From the NCBI RefSeq assembly GCF_001870485.1, contig NZ_MDKE01000011.1:248001-312000 (forward strand): a stretch of DNA of 64,000 nucleotides, given 5' to 3'. Positions 50,096 to 59,742 of the stretch are shown here, piece by piece. The notes under the pieces were generated by a model, which ran no database searches, was not told where the DNA came from, and saw only the letters and a program-made list of their open reading frames with translations. Within the stretch, counting starts at the first letter, position 1; every line of letters begins with the position of its first letter. The stretch is from Oceanisphaera psychrotolerans (lineage in GTDB: Bacteria > Pseudomonadota > Gammaproteobacteria > Enterobacterales > Aeromonadaceae). The position numbers and the translations under genes were made by a program.

Positions 50096-51223
50096 TTACA
50101 GACTCGTCAGCGGATTGACCGGCCAGGGTGATTCAAACAACGCCGTCAATATCCCTTCGTCCACCTCATCCAGGCTGCCGAAAGTCCAGTCGGGCCTGTT
50201 GTCCTTGTCGATCAGCCGCGCCCTTACCCCCTCGGCAAACTCCCGAAACCGACACAACTGCACCGACAGCGCCAACTCCTGGCGAAACACCTCTACCAGC
50301 GAACTGTGCCGGCTACGATGCAGCTGCCCGGCAATCACCGCCATGGCCAGCGGGCTGCCCGCTGCCAGGCTTTGCCGGGCCTTGTGATACCAGGGATCCT
50401 CACACTCGGCCTCGAGTATCGCCGCCACCTTCTCCTTCAGACTGTCTTTGTCCAGCAGACGGCGGATCCGTGGCTGATACTGCCGCAAGGGGGACGGCAA
50501 CCCGGCGAAAGCTCCCACCGAGTCAACCTCCAGCTGGCGCAGCACGGCATTCACCGCCGCCGCAGGATTGCTCCAGTCCGCCACCGCCAGCAAGGCCGGC
50601 AGCAACTCGCCCCGCTTGCCGGCGGCGATGGCTCTGTTGCCCAGTCCCAGCCAGTGGGCGTCGTTCCCGTTGATGGCGCACCCGGTCAGGGCGATAAATT
50701 CCCCCAGCCCCGGCGGTAAACGATTGAGAAACCAGCTACCGCCCACATCCGGATACAGCGCTATGGTCACTTCCGGCATCGCCAGGCGGCTGGTTTCGGT
50801 GACGATGCGGTGCGAGCTGGCGCTGAACAATCCCATGCCGCCGCCCATCACGATGCCCCCCCCCCAGCACAACACCGGCTTGTCGAAGGTATGCAGCAGG
50901 TAATCGAGCCGGTATTCCTGCTCGAAGAAGCGCGCCGCCAATTCGGGAACCGGCGTCAGCCCCCGTTCATCGGCAGGCCCGGTTGCTCGAATGGCATGAT
51001 ACAGACTCACCACATCACCGCCGGCGCAGAAGGCTTTGTCGCCGACGCCATCGAGCAGCACCGCCACCAACTGCGGATCCTGCTGCCAGGCGCTCAGGGT
51101 CGGCAGCATCTGCTCGATCATCTCCAGCGTCAGGGCATTGAGACTGCGCTCGGCATTCAGCCTGATATGACCGATACGTCTGCCACCAGTGGTTGGATAC
51201 TCATCAATGATCAGGCCACTCAT
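50096..51223 (-). CDS. 3-hydroxyisobutyryl-CoA hydrolase (enoyl-CoA hydratase family)
   Basis: A 375-aa crotonase-fold protein. At this length and with GGGIVMGGGMGLFSASSH and MPEVTIALYPDVGGSWFL it matches the 3-hydroxyisobutyryl-CoA hydrolase branch rather than a 260-aa hydratase. It would release free 3-hydroxyisobutyrate for MmsB, encoded next. The oxyanion-hole and Asp/Glu positions (PE, PDVGG) are intact. Upstream lies a 319-bp spacer holding two structured repeats. No separate methacrylyl-CoA hydratase gene is seen in this block. Confidence 0.88.
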   Translation of the reverse strand: MSGLIIDEYPTTGGRRIGHIRLNAERSLNALTLEMIEQMLPTLSAWQQDPQLVAVLLDGVGDKAFCAGGDVVSLYHAIRATGPADERGLTPVPELAARFFEQEYRLDYLLHTFDKPVLCWGGGIVMGGGMGLFSASSHRIVTETSRLAMPEVTIALYPDVGGSWFLNRLPPGLGEFIALTGCAINGNDAHWLGLGNRAIAAGKRGELLPALLAVADWSNPAAAVNAVLRQLEVDSVGAFAGLPSPLRQYQPRIRRLLDKDSLKEKVAAILEAECEDPWYHKARQSLAAGSPLAMAVIAGQLHRSRHSSLVEVFRQELALSVQLCRFREFAEGVRARLIDKDNRPDWTFGSLDEVDEGILTALFESPWPVNPLTSL

Positions 51224-51248
51224 GCATTCTCCTTATACCGAAGCTTCA

Positions 51249-51354
51249 GAGGCCACAGGGCCACCTCCCCCGACACGCTGCAAGTACATCCATGTAAGCT
51301 CACCCATGCCATCCATGGCATGTGATGGTCGGCTGAGGCAATCCCTGTGGCCTC
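51249..51354 (+). repeat. Structured intergenic repeat, copy 1 (forward)
   Basis: Outer stem GAGGCCACAGGG/CCCTGTGGCCTC (12 bp, perfect), a second stem CCGAC/GTCGG, and two inner hairpins: TACA-TCCA-TGTA (51285-51296) and CATGCCA-TCCA-TGGCATG (51305-51322). It lies between the hydrolase and acyl-CoA dehydrogenase genes and shares the spacer with an inverted copy at 51413. Confidence 0.88.
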
Positions 51355-51412
51355 TTGAACGACTTGGAGCTGTCTGTTGAAGGTGCCATCCGGAGACTCC
51401 GCTGTCCCGAGG

Positions 51413-51513
51413 AGGACAAAGGGATCTGCTCCGACGACCTTCCGTTTCAGGGACGAAACGGAGAGCGTACATGGACGTATCCACAGCGTGTCGGAGGATC
51501 AGACCCTTTGTCC
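51413..51513 (-). repeat. Structured intergenic repeat, copy 2 (inverted)
   Basis: Outer stem GGACAAAGGG/CCCTTTGTCC, TCCGAC/GTCGGA below it, and inner hairpins CCGTTTC/GAAACGG (51441-51460) and TACA-TGGA-CGTA (51467-51478). Read on the minus strand, the loops contain TCCC and TCCA as in the forward copies. Confidence 0.82.
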
Positions 51514-51542
51514 GACTGACGTCCCCTTTTCCACAACCGCCA

Positions 51543-52697
51543 TCACAACTCCCCACTCCCTTCCGCCAGCACCCGGCGGGCGATCAGCAATTTCATGATT
51601 TCGTTGCTACCTTCCAGAATACGATGCACCCGGGTATCGCGCAGATAACGCTCCAGCGGGTATTCCCGGATATAACCGTAGCCGCCATACAACTGCAGCG
51701 CCTGATCGCACACCCTAAACCCCACATCGGTGGCAAACCGCTTGGCCATGGCGCAATAGGTGGTGGCGTCCGGGTGGCCGGCATCCAGCCTGCAAGCGGC
51801 CAGTCGCACCAGCTGGCGGGCCGCCACCAATTCGGTGGCCATGTCGGCAATGGTAAATTGCAGCGCCTGAAACTCGGCCAGTTTACGGCCGAACTGACTA
51901 CGCTCCTGCAGGTACTGCCGCGCCTTGTTCAGTGCCTGCTGGGCCGTGCCCAGCGAGCAGCTGGCAATATTGACGCGCCCGCCATCCAGCCCCTTCATCG
52001 CTATCTTGAAGCCCTCTCCTTCCCGTCCCAGCAACTGCCCGGCCGGTACCTTTACCCCCTCGAAAGTAACGGTGCGGGTCGGCTGGCTGTTCCAGCCCAT
52101 CTTGTCCTCGGGCCGGCCATAGCTGATGCCCGGGGTGTCGGCATCCAGCGCGAAGGCGGAAATGCCGCCGGCGCCCTCGACACCGGTACGGGCCATCACC
52201 ACCAGCACCTGGGTACTGCCGGCGCCGGAGATAAACATCTTGCTGCCGTTGAGCTCGTAATGATCACCGACCCGACGGGCACTGGTTTTCAGGGCGGCGG
52301 CGTCGGATCCGGCATTGGCTTCGGTCAGGCAGTAGGATCCCAGCAGGCGGCCACTGACCAGTCCTTCGCCCCAGCGGGCCCAGCCGTCCTCTGCTCCGAA
52401 GCTCGCCACCATCCAGGTGACCATGTTATGGATGGTGAGGAAGGCGGTGGTGGAGGTGCAACCCGTGGACAGGCGTTCGAAGATCAGGCTGGCGTCGAGC
52501 CGGCTCAGACCCAGGCCACCGGCCGACTCCGGAGTGTAGAGGCCGCAGAAGCCGAGCTCGCCGGCCTGTTGCAGCACCTCGACCGGAAAGTAATGATCCC
52601 GATCCCAGTCGGCGGCATGGGGCTCCAGTTCGTTACGGGCAAAGTCATCGGCCAGCTCGACGAAGGCGCGCTGTTCGTCACTCAGTTCAAAGTCCAT
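51543..52697 (-). CDS. Acyl-CoA dehydrogenase (probable isobutyryl-CoA dehydrogenase)
   Basis: A 384-aa FAD enzyme starting MDFELSDEQRAFVELADDF. Blocks: GSYCLTEANAGSDAAALKT (FAD/substrate), ALDADTPGISYGRPEDKMG, and the C-terminal catalytic Glu region LQLYGGYGYIREYPLERYLRDTRVHRILEGSNEI in consecutive pieces. Company with mmsA, mmsB and the hydrolase points to isobutyryl-CoA, although 2-methylbutyryl-CoA is also possible. It donates electrons to ETF. It is flanked on both sides by pairs of structured repeats. Confidence 0.9.
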   Translation of the reverse strand: MDFELSDEQRAFVELADDFARNELEPHAADWDRDHYFPVEVLQQAGELGFCGLYTPESAGGLGLSRLDASLIFERLSTGCTSTTAFLTIHNMVTWMVASFGAEDGWARWGEGLVSGRLLGSYCLTEANAGSDAAALKTSARRVGDHYELNGSKMFISGAGSTQVLVVMARTGVEGAGGISAFALDADTPGISYGRPEDKMGWNSQPTRTVTFEGVKVPAGQLLGREGEGFKIAMKGLDGGRVNIASCSLGTAQQALNKARQYLQERSQFGRKLAEFQALQFTIADMATELVAARQLVRLAACRLDAGHPDATTYCAMAKRFATDVGFRVCDQALQLYGGYGYIREYPLERYLRDTRVHRILEGSNEIMKLLIARRVLAEGSGEL

Positions 52698-52742
52698 AAG
52701 CTCTCCCTCCGGTCAAAAAAAGATGCTGGCTTGTCGAGCTCA

Positions 52743-52849
52743 GAGGCAGCAGGGTTGCCTCCTCCGACACGCTACAAGTACATCCATGTAAGGCTCACAC
52801 ATGTCATCCCTGACATGTGATGGTCGGCCGAGGCAATCCCTACAGCCTC
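52743..52849 (+). repeat. Structured intergenic repeat, copy 3 (forward)
   Basis: Outer arms GAGGCAGCAGGG/CCCTACAGCCTC (two mismatches), then TTGCCTC/GAGGCAA, TCCGAC/GTCGG, and inner hairpins TACA-TCCA-TGTA (52779-52790) and CACATGTCA-TCCC-TGACATGTG (52798-52819). It lies upstream of the acyl-CoA dehydrogenase gene. Confidence 0.88.
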
Positions 52850-52910
52850 ATTTTGAGCCCGAGCTAACTGTTGGCATCACAAACAAGCGATGCCGGGTTT
52901 CAGGGAGGAC

Positions 52911-53003
52911 AAAGGGATCTGCTCAGCCGACCATCCGCACCATGAATGGTGCGGCTGAGCCCCCTGGGCTGGGTTCACGGCGTGTCGGCGGAGCTGGCCC
53001 TTT
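52911..53003 (-). repeat. Structured intergenic repeat, copy 4 (inverted)
   Basis: AAAGGG/CCCTTT outer arms, CTCAGCCGAC/GTCGGCGGAG-type second stem, and an inner hairpin CCGCACCAT-GA-ATGGTGCGG (52935-52954). The second hairpin is less regular than in the other copies. It pairs with copy 3 as an inverted couple. Confidence 0.75.
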
Positions 53004-53081
53004 GGCCTAAGTGCAAACATTGAGCTAAAAACCAAGCTGTTCTCCTAATCTGGATATGTGACCAAGGGACAGACTTTGCTG

Positions 53082-54574
53082 TCATTTCAGGTGAATCGAC
53101 ATATTGGGGTCGGCCACGACGTCGTCGTCGAACCAGCGAGCGGTGATGGTCTTGGTTTCGGTGTAGAAACGCACCGCCTGCTTGCCGTAGGCATGCAGGT
53201 CGCCGTAGAAGGAATTGCGCCAGCCGGTGAAGGAAAAGAACGGCAACGGCACCGGTATGGGCACGTTGATGCCCACCTGACCGACCTGGATCTCGTGCTG
53301 GTATTTGCGCGCCGCCGCCCCCGAGGCGGTAAAAATCGAGGTGCCGTTGCCATAGGGGTTGGCGTTCACCAGGGCGATGGCCTCATCCAGCTGTCCGCCG
53401 TCATCACCAACAGCACGGGGCCGAAGATCTCTTCCTTGTAAATGGTCATGTCGGTGGTCACGCCTCTGAACAGCGTCGGCCCCAGCCAGTTGCCGTCCGG
53501 GTAGCCGCTGACCTGAACCCGGCTGCCGTCGAGCAGGCAGTCGGCCCCCTCGCTCTTGCCCCTAGCGATCAGCTGCAATACCCGCTGTTTGGCCGACGGA
53601 CTGATCAAGGGGCCATAACCGGCCTTGGGATCGATCCAAATGCCGGGATGCACCTTTTCCATCGCCGCCTGCAGCTCGGGGATCAGGCTATTGGCTTCCC
53701 CCACCAGCACCGCCACCGAAATGGCCATGCAACGCTGACCGGCAGCACCGACCGAGGCCCCGACCAGGTTATTGACCGCCTGCTGCCGGTTGGCATCGGG
53801 CAACACCACCATGTGGTTCTTGGCGCCGCAGAAGGCCTGTACCCGCTTCAGATGGTCGGTGCCGGTGCGATAGATATGCTGGCCCGCCGCCACCGAGCCG
53901 ACGAAGGAAATGGCGCGCACATCCGGGTGCACCAGCAGCAAGTCGACCACCTCCTTGCCCCCGTGTATCACCTGCAACAGGCCGTCGGGTGCCCCCGCTT
54001 CCATGAACAACTCCGCCAGCCGCATCGGCACCAGGGGATCCTGTTCCGAAGGCTTGAGCACGAAGGTATTGCCGCAGGCAATGGCCATCGGAAACATCCA
54101 CAACGGTATCATGGCCGGAAAATTGAACGGCGTGATCCCCACGCAGACCCCCAGCGGCTGGGTAACGCTGTAACAGTCGACCCCGCGCGCCACGTTTTCC
54201 TGGGTTTCCCCCATGCTGAGCGAGGCGATATTGGCGGCCTGCTCCACCACCTCGATACCGCGCCACACATCACCTCTGGCATCCTCGAGCGTCTTGCCGG
54301 TATCCTGGCTGAGCAGCCGGGCAATTTCATCATGGTGTTCTTTCAGCAATGCCTGATAACGCAGCATCAGACGGCCCCGCTCCGGCACCGGCGTTTCTTT
54401 CCAGTCAAGAAAGGCGGCGCTGGCCGCCGCCACCGCCGCCGCCACTTCTGCCCCGGTGGCACAAGGCAGAAGAGCAATCACCTTCTGGGTGGCCGGATTA
54501 TTCACCTCCAGCCACTGTTCGGTGCAGCTGGCCACCATTTTACCGTCAATAAGCAGTGGAACCTGATATGCCAT
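53082..54574 (-). CDS. mmsA: CoA-acylating methylmalonate-semialdehyde dehydrogenase, one-base frame break
   Basis: About 497 aa when read through, normal for MmsA, which converts methylmalonate semialdehyde to propionyl-CoA. The start [14 protein letters not shown] follows GGAGGGAG. Motifs: [31 protein letters not shown] and catalytic Cys in [14 protein letters not shown]. The frame breaks near 53391; one extra C would join [14 protein letters not shown] to [18 protein letters not shown] and the C-terminus [19 protein letters not shown]. The conserved sequence on both sides argues for a sequencing deletion. Confidence 0.9.
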
Positions 54575-54625
54575 GGCGTTACTCCCTCCGGATTCAATAA
54601 GCTCTGGGTTCGATAGGCTCCAAGG

Positions 54626-55807
54626 TCAAATCAGCTCCAGTGCCACCGCCGTGGCTTCCCCCCCGCCGATGCACAACGCCGCCACACCTCGTTTCAAGCC
54701 CCGCCGACGCAGGGCGTGGAGCAAGGTCACCACAATGCGGGCACCGCTGGCACCGATGGGGTGGCCCAGGGCGCAGGCGCCACCGTTGACGTTCACTCTG
54801 GCTGCATCGAGCCCGAGCTCGTTGATCGCCAGCAGGGTCACCACCGCAAAGGCTTCGTTGATTTCATAAAGGTCCACCTCGTCTGCCTGCCAGCCCACCT
54901 TCTCGAGTACCTTACTAATGGCGCCAACCGGTGCCAAAGTGAACTCTGCCGGCAATCGGGCATGAGTGGCGTGCGCCAGCACCCGGGCCAGGGGGGCAAG
55001 TCCCAGCATCCGGGCGTGCTCGGCGGTGGTCACTACCAAGGCGGCGGCGCCATCGGAAATGGAGCTGGAATTGGCGGCCGTTACGGTGCCGTCTTTGGCG
55101 AAGGCCGGCCTGAGCTTACGGATTTTATCCGGCTTGGCCTTGCCCGGCTGTTCGTCTGTGGCCACCGCCACCGTGTCGTGCCGATGCTCGACCAGCACGG
55201 CGGCAATTTCCTCGGTGAAGGCCCCCTCGGCCATGGCGCGCCGTGCCCGGCTCAGAGACTCGAACGCGAAGTCATCCATCGCCTCCCGGCTAACGCCATA
55301 CTGGTTCGCCGTCTGCTGGGCAAAGCTGCCCATCAGGCCCCCTTCGTAGGCGTCTTCCAGGCCGTCGAAAAACATATGATCGAGCAACTGGGCGTGCCCC
55401 ATGCGCAAGCCTGCACGCGCCTTCGGCAACAGGTAGGGCGCCAGGCTCATGCTTTCCATGCCGCCGGCTACCATCAGTCCGGTGCTGCCCGCCCTGAGCT
55501 GATCATGAGCCAGCATCAGCGCCTTCATGCCGGAACCACACATCTTGTTGACCGTGGTGCAACCGGTGCTCACAGGCAATCCCGCCGCCAATGCCGCCTG
55601 CCGGGCCGGCGCCTGCCCCAGCCCTGCCGCCAGCACGCAGCCCATCACCACTTCATCTACCTGCTCCGGCGCCACTCCGGCCCGTTGCAGGGCGGCGGCA
55701 ATGGCTGCAGCCCCAAGCCGGGGGGCTGGCACCGTACCCAGTTCTCCCTGCATCGCCCCCATCGGCGTGCGGGCCGCGCCCACTATCACTATCTCGCTGT
55801 TTGTCAT
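54626..55807 (-). CDS. Acetyl-CoA C-acetyltransferase (thiolase)
   Basis: A 393-aa type II thiolase. The start [19 protein letters not shown] has GGAG 6 nt upstream and is preferred to the M at 55822. The acyl-accepting Cys lies in [14 protein letters not shown] at about residue 90, His in [10 protein letters not shown]...[17 protein letters not shown] and the second Cys in [15 protein letters not shown]. It heads the leftward block and is divergent from the ivd gene. It can cleave acetoacetyl-CoA arising from the leucine pathway. Confidence 0.95.
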   Translation of the reverse strand: MTNSEIVIVGAARTPMGAMQGELGTVPAPRLGAAAIAAALQRAGVAPEQVDEVVMGCVLAAGLGQAPARQAALAAGLPVSTGCTTVNKMCGSGMKALMLAHDQLRAGSTGLMVAGGMESMSLAPYLLPKARAGLRMGHAQLLDHMFFDGLEDAYEGGLMGSFAQQTANQYGVSREAMDDFAFESLSRARRAMAEGAFTEEIAAVLVEHRHDTVAVATDEQPGKAKPDKIRKLRPAFAKDGTVTAANSSSISDGAAALVVTTAEHARMLGLAPLARVLAHATHARLPAEFTLAPVGAISKVLEKVGWQADEVDLYEINEAFAVVTLLAINELGLDAARVNVNGGACALGHPIGASGARIVVTLLHALRRRGLKRGVAALCIGGGEATAVALELI

Positions 55808-55969
55808 GCTGGCTCCATCCACCTAATCCCCTCACCCCGAATACTTATTCAAGCTTAGCCAACCCTCGCCCATCTCATTGCACTATAGTTAATGCGGCAA
55901 TATCGGCAGCAAACGAGGCCAAAACCTCCACAGCTTCACCCGAGACCATCCCTTGAAGAGGAGGACGCC

Positions 55970-57133
55970 ATGACCCCCTACTCGCCCCTGAATATCGGCC
56001 TGGACGACACCCTGACCATGCTGCAAGAGCAGGTGGCGGCCTTCGCCGGGCACGAAATCGCCCCCCTGGCCGACGCCATCGACAGAGACAACCGCTTTCC
56101 CGCCGAACTCTGGCCCAGGCTGGGTGACATGGGGCTGTTCGGCATCACGGTGGCGGAAGAGCATGGCGGGGTGAACATGGGCTATCTGGCCCATGTGCTG
56201 GCGATGGAAGAAATCAGCCGGGCCTCGGCGGCGGTGGGATTGTCTTACGGCGCCCATTCCAATCTGTGCGTCAACCAGATCCACCGCCACGGCAGCGAAG
56301 AGCAGAAACAACACTACCTGCCGCCCTTGCTGAGCGGCGAACACGTCGGCGCCCTGGCCATGTCCGAGCCCAACGCGGGATCCGACGTGGTGTCGATGAG
56401 TCTGCAGGCCCGGACGGATGGCGACCACTTCGTGCTGAACGGCACCAAGATGTGGATCACCAACGGTCCCGAAGCGAACGTGATAGTGGTCTACGCCAAG
56501 ACCGAGCCTAAGGCCGGGGCCCGCGGCATCAGCGCCTTTATCGTGGAACGCGACACGCCCGGCTTCAGCCATGCCCAGAAGCTCGACAAGCTCGGCATGC
56601 GCGGCTCCAGTACCTGCGAGCTGGTGTTTCAGGACTGCCGTGTGCCCGGAGCCAATCTGCTCGGCCCTCTGAACGGCGGGGTGGAAGTGCTGATGAGCGG
56701 CCTCGACTACGAACGGCTGGTGCTGGCCGGTGGCCCGCTCGGCATCATGCAGGCGGTCATGGATCTGGTGCTGCCCTATGTACGGGAGCGCAAACAGTTC
56801 GGCCAGGCCATCGGCGACTTTCAGCTGGTACAGGGCAAGCTGGCGGACATGTACACCAGGATGAACGCCGCCCGCTGTTATACCTATATGACTGCGATGG
56901 CGGCAGACCGGGGCCAGCTGTCCCGCAAGGATGCCGCCGGTGTGATACTGCTGGCCTCCGAAAGCGCCACCCAGATGGCATTGGACGCCATTCAGCTGCT
57001 CGGCGGAAATGGTTATATCAACGAGTTCCCCGCCGGCCGCCTGCTGCGGGATGCCAAGCTGTACGAAATCGGCGCCGGCACCTCGGAGATACGCCGCATG
57101 CTGATCGGCCGGGAACTGGTACAGAATCGGTGA
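55970..57133 (+). CDS. ivd: Isovaleryl-CoA dehydrogenase
   Basis: A 387-aa acyl-CoA dehydrogenase, first step of the liu leucine pathway (isovaleryl-CoA to 3-methylcrotonyl-CoA). The start [14 protein letters not shown] follows GAGGAGGAC. Blocks: [52 protein letters not shown] (with the catalytic Glu typical of isovaleryl-CoA dehydrogenase in the DYERL region) and [19 protein letters not shown]. It leads the plus-strand liu operon and shares a 162-bp region with the thiolase promoter. No LiuR regulator gene is present. Confidence 0.94.
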   Translation: MTPYSPLNIGLDDTLTMLQEQVAAFAGHEIAPLADAIDRDNRFPAELWPRLGDMGLFGITVAEEHGGVNMGYLAHVLAMEEISRASAAVGLSYGAHSNLCVNQIHRHGSEEQKQHYLPPLLSGEHVGALAMSEPNAGSDVVSMSLQARTDGDHFVLNGTKMWITNGPEANVIVVYAKTEPKAGARGISAFIVERDTPGFSHAQKLDKLGMRGSSTCELVFQDCRVPGANLLGPLNGGVEVLMSGLDYERLVLAGGPLGIMQAVMDLVLPYVRERKQFGQAIGDFQLVQGKLADMYTRMNAARCYTYMTAMAADRGQLSRKDAAGVILLASESATQMALDAIQLLGGNGYINEFPAGRLLRDAKLYEIGAGTSEIRRMLIGRELVQNR

Positions 57134-57196
57134 GGGCAGAAATGCGGCTAAAACAATTAACCATAAATGTGAAACACAGCTCCAGCGAACATCGGC

Positions 57197-57290
57197 AAAA
57201 GGGCCAACTTTGCGACTCGCCGTGAACCCATCCATGGGGGCTCCGCCGCGCCATCCCTGGCGCAGAGGGTCGGCAAAGTCGATCCCTTTT
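57197..57290 (+). repeat. Structured intergenic repeat, copy 5
   Basis: AAAAGGG/CCCTTTT outer arms, ACTTTGC/GCAAAGT second stem, GAC/GTC, and inner hairpins CCCA-TCCA-TGGG (57227-57238) and GCGCCA-TCCC-TGGCGC (57248-57263). It lies inside the liu operon between ivd and the carboxylase beta gene. Confidence 0.85.
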
Positions 57291-57331
57291 ACCTCTCTTT
57301 CTGCTCCGAGTTATCTGCCTGGGAGTAAATA

Positions 57332-58936
57332 ATGACTATTCTGCCCAATAACATTAATCCCGAATCGGACCGGTTTCAGGCCAATCATGAGGCCATGGCC
57401 GCCGAGGTGGTGGCAATGCGTGAACGGGTGGCAGTCATCGAGCGGGGCGGCGGCGAGAGCAGCCGAAAACGACATACCGACAGAGGCAAGCTGCTGCCCC
57501 GGGAGCGGGTACGCCAGCTGCTGGACCCGGGGGCGCCCTTTCTCGAGCTGTCCCAGCTGGCGGCCCTGGATGTCTACGACGACGCCGTGCCGGCGGCGGG
57601 GCTGATCGCCGGCATCGGCCGGGTCAGCGGGGTCGAGTGCATGATAGTGGCCAACGACGCCACGGTAAAAGGTGGCACCTACTACCCGCTAACGGTCAAG
57701 AAACACCTGCGCGCCCAGGAGATTGCCGAACGTTGCCGCCTGCCTTGTATTTATCTGGTCGACTCGGGCGGCGCCCACCTGCCCAGCCAGGCAGAAGTAT
57801 TCCCGGACCGGGAGCACTTCGGACGCATCTTCTTCAATCAGGCGCGGATGTCCGCCGCCAACATTCCCCAGCTGGCGGTGGTGATGGGGCTCTGTACCGC
57901 CGGCGGCGCCTATGTGCCGGCCATGGCGGACGAGTCCATCATAGTGCGCCATCAGGGCACCATCTTCCTGGGGGGGCCGCCACTGGTACGCGCCGCCACC
58001 GGCGAGGTCGTCAGCGCCGAAGAGCTCGGTGGCGCCGAGGTGCATATCCAGACCTCGGGTGTGGCGGATCACGCCGCCGAAGACGACGCCCATGCGCTCT
58101 GGCTGGCTCGTCGGCTGGTCGCCAACCTCAACCGTTCGCCGTTACCCGCTCCGCATCATGCTCCGCAGCCGCCCCGGTACCCCGCCGAAGAACTCTATGG
58201 CATCGTCGGCACCGACTTGCGCAAGACCTTCGAAATACGCGACGTCATCGCCCGGTTGGTGGACGACTCGGCCTTCGATGAGTTCAAGCGCGACTATGGC
58301 ACCACCCTGGTGACCGGCTTCGCTCGCCTGCACGGCTATCCGGTCGGCATTGTCGCCAACAACGGCATCCTGTTCAGCGAATCGGCCCAGAAAGGCGCCC
58401 ACTTCATCGAATTATGCTGCCAGCGCCGGGTGCCGCTGCTGTTTCTGCAGAACATCACCGGCTTCATGGTGGGCAAAAAATACGAGGCCGAGGGCATCGC
58501 CAAGCACGGCGCCAAACTAGTAATGGCGGTGGCCTGCGCCAATGTGCCCAAGATAACCCTGATCATCGGCGGCAGCTTCGGCGCCGGTAACTACGGCATG
58601 TGCGGCCGGGCCTATGATCCGGACTTTCTGTGGACCTGGCCCAACAGCCGCATCTCGGTGATGGGCGGCGAACAGGCCGCCGAAGTGCTGGCCCGGGTGA
58701 AACGCGATGCCAGGGAAAAGGCCGGTGAATCCTGGAGCGACGCCGACGAGGCGGCCTTCAAGGCGCCCATCGTCGCGCGCTACGAGCAGGAAGGACATGC
58801 CTGGCATGCCAGCGCCCGGCTGTGGGATGACGGCGTCATCGACCCCATAGACAGCCGGACTGTGCTGGCCATGAGCCTGGCACTGGCCCTGAACCGGCCC
58901 ATGGACGAGCCCCGCTTCGGGATCTTTCGCATGTAG
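57332..58936 (+). CDS. liuB: 3-methylcrotonyl-CoA carboxylase, carboxyltransferase subunit
   Basis: A 534-aa carboxyltransferase (MccB). The acyl-CoA and biotin binding halves are both visible: [54 protein letters not shown] and [20 protein letters not shown]. It works with the biotin-carboxylase subunit encoded at 59735 to make 3-methylglutaconyl-CoA. It follows copy 5 of the structured repeat by about 40 bp; GGGAG is the ribosome site. Confidence 0.96.
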   Translation: MTILPNNINPESDRFQANHEAMAAEVVAMRERVAVIERGGGESSRKRHTDRGKLLPRERVRQLLDPGAPFLELSQLAALDVYDDAVPAAGLIAGIGRVSGVECMIVANDATVKGGTYYPLTVKKHLRAQEIAERCRLPCIYLVDSGGAHLPSQAEVFPDREHFGRIFFNQARMSAANIPQLAVVMGLCTAGGAYVPAMADESIIVRHQGTIFLGGPPLVRAATGEVVSAEELGGAEVHIQTSGVADHAAEDDAHALWLARRLVANLNRSPLPAPHHAPQPPRYPAEELYGIVGTDLRKTFEIRDVIARLVDDSAFDEFKRDYGTTLVTGFARLHGYPVGIVANNGILFSESAQKGAHFIELCCQRRVPLLFLQNITGFMVGKKYEAEGIAKHGAKLVMAVACANVPKITLIIGGSFGAGNYGMCGRAYDPDFLWTWPNSRISVMGGEQAAEVLARVKRDAREKAGESWSDADEAAFKAPIVARYEQEGHAWHASARLWDDGVIDPIDSRTVLAMSLALALNRPMDEPRFGIFRM

Positions 58937-58944
58937 GAGGCCTC

Positions 58945-59742
58945 ATGAGCGAGTCCGTACAGCTTGAAGAGCGCAACCCCGGTATCTGGGAGCTGATACT
59001 GAACCGGCCCGAGCGCCATAATGCCTTGGACGAGCGTCTGATTGCCGCCATGAGCGAGCGGCTGGACCAGGCCGCCCACCAACCTGGTCTGCGCCTGCTG
59101 GTGCTGCGCGGCACCGGCAAACACTTCGGCGTAGGCGCGGATCTGGGCTGGATGCAACGAGCTGCCACCCTCGATGATCAACAGAATCTGGCCGATGCTC
59201 GTCAATTGGCGCAGCTGTTACGACAACTGGATACCTTCCCCCACCCGACTCTGGCACTGGTGCAGGGCGCGGCCTATGGCGGCGCCCTGGGGCTGATCGC
59301 CTGCTGCGATCTGGTGGTGGCGACAACGAATAGTCGCTTCTGTCTCAGCGAGGTAAAACTGGGCCTGATCCCCGCCACCATCAGCCCCTATGTGCTGCGT
59401 GCCCTGGGGCCACGCCAGGCCCGCCGCTACATGCTCACCGCCGAGGTCATGGATGCCGCGGTGGCCGAACGGCTGGGGCTGGTCCATCTGCTGGCCGCCC
59501 CCGACCAAAGTCTGGATGAGGCGGCGGAGCCCCTGATCCGGACGATAATCCGCAATGGCCCCCATGCGCTCACCGCCGCCAAGCAGCTGATACGGGACTT
59601 CACCGGACACACCATCGACGAGACGCTGATAGACAGCAGCGCCCGTCGCCTCGCCCGGCTTCGCCTCGGTGCCGAGGCCCGGGAAGGGCTCGCCGCCTTT
59701 CTCAACAAGCGCCCGCCGGCCTGGGAGGACAAGGATGTTTAA
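58945..59742 (+). CDS. liuC: Methylglutaconyl-CoA hydratase (enoyl-CoA hydratase family)
   Basis: A 265-aa crotonase-fold hydratase converting 3-methylglutaconyl-CoA to HMG-CoA. Oxyanion-hole blocks GTGKHFGVGADLGWMQ at about residue 52 and ALVQGAAYGGALGLIACCDLVVA at about 107; the active-site region LSEVKLGLIPATISPYVL. An AGGAGG site overlaps the end of the upstream gene, and the 3' end overlaps the next start by 8 bp. The position in the liu operon fixes the substrate better than the sequence does. Confidence 0.92.
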   Translation: MSESVQLEERNPGIWELILNRPERHNALDERLIAAMSERLDQAAHQPGLRLLVLRGTGKHFGVGADLGWMQRAATLDDQQNLADARQLAQLLRQLDTFPHPTLALVQGAAYGGALGLIACCDLVVATTNSRFCLSEVKLGLIPATISPYVLRALGPRQARRYMLTAEVMDAAVAERLGLVHLLAAPDQSLDEAAEPLIRTIIRNGPHALTAAKQLIRDFTGHTIDETLIDSSARRLARLRLGAEAREGLAAFLNKRPPAWEDKDV

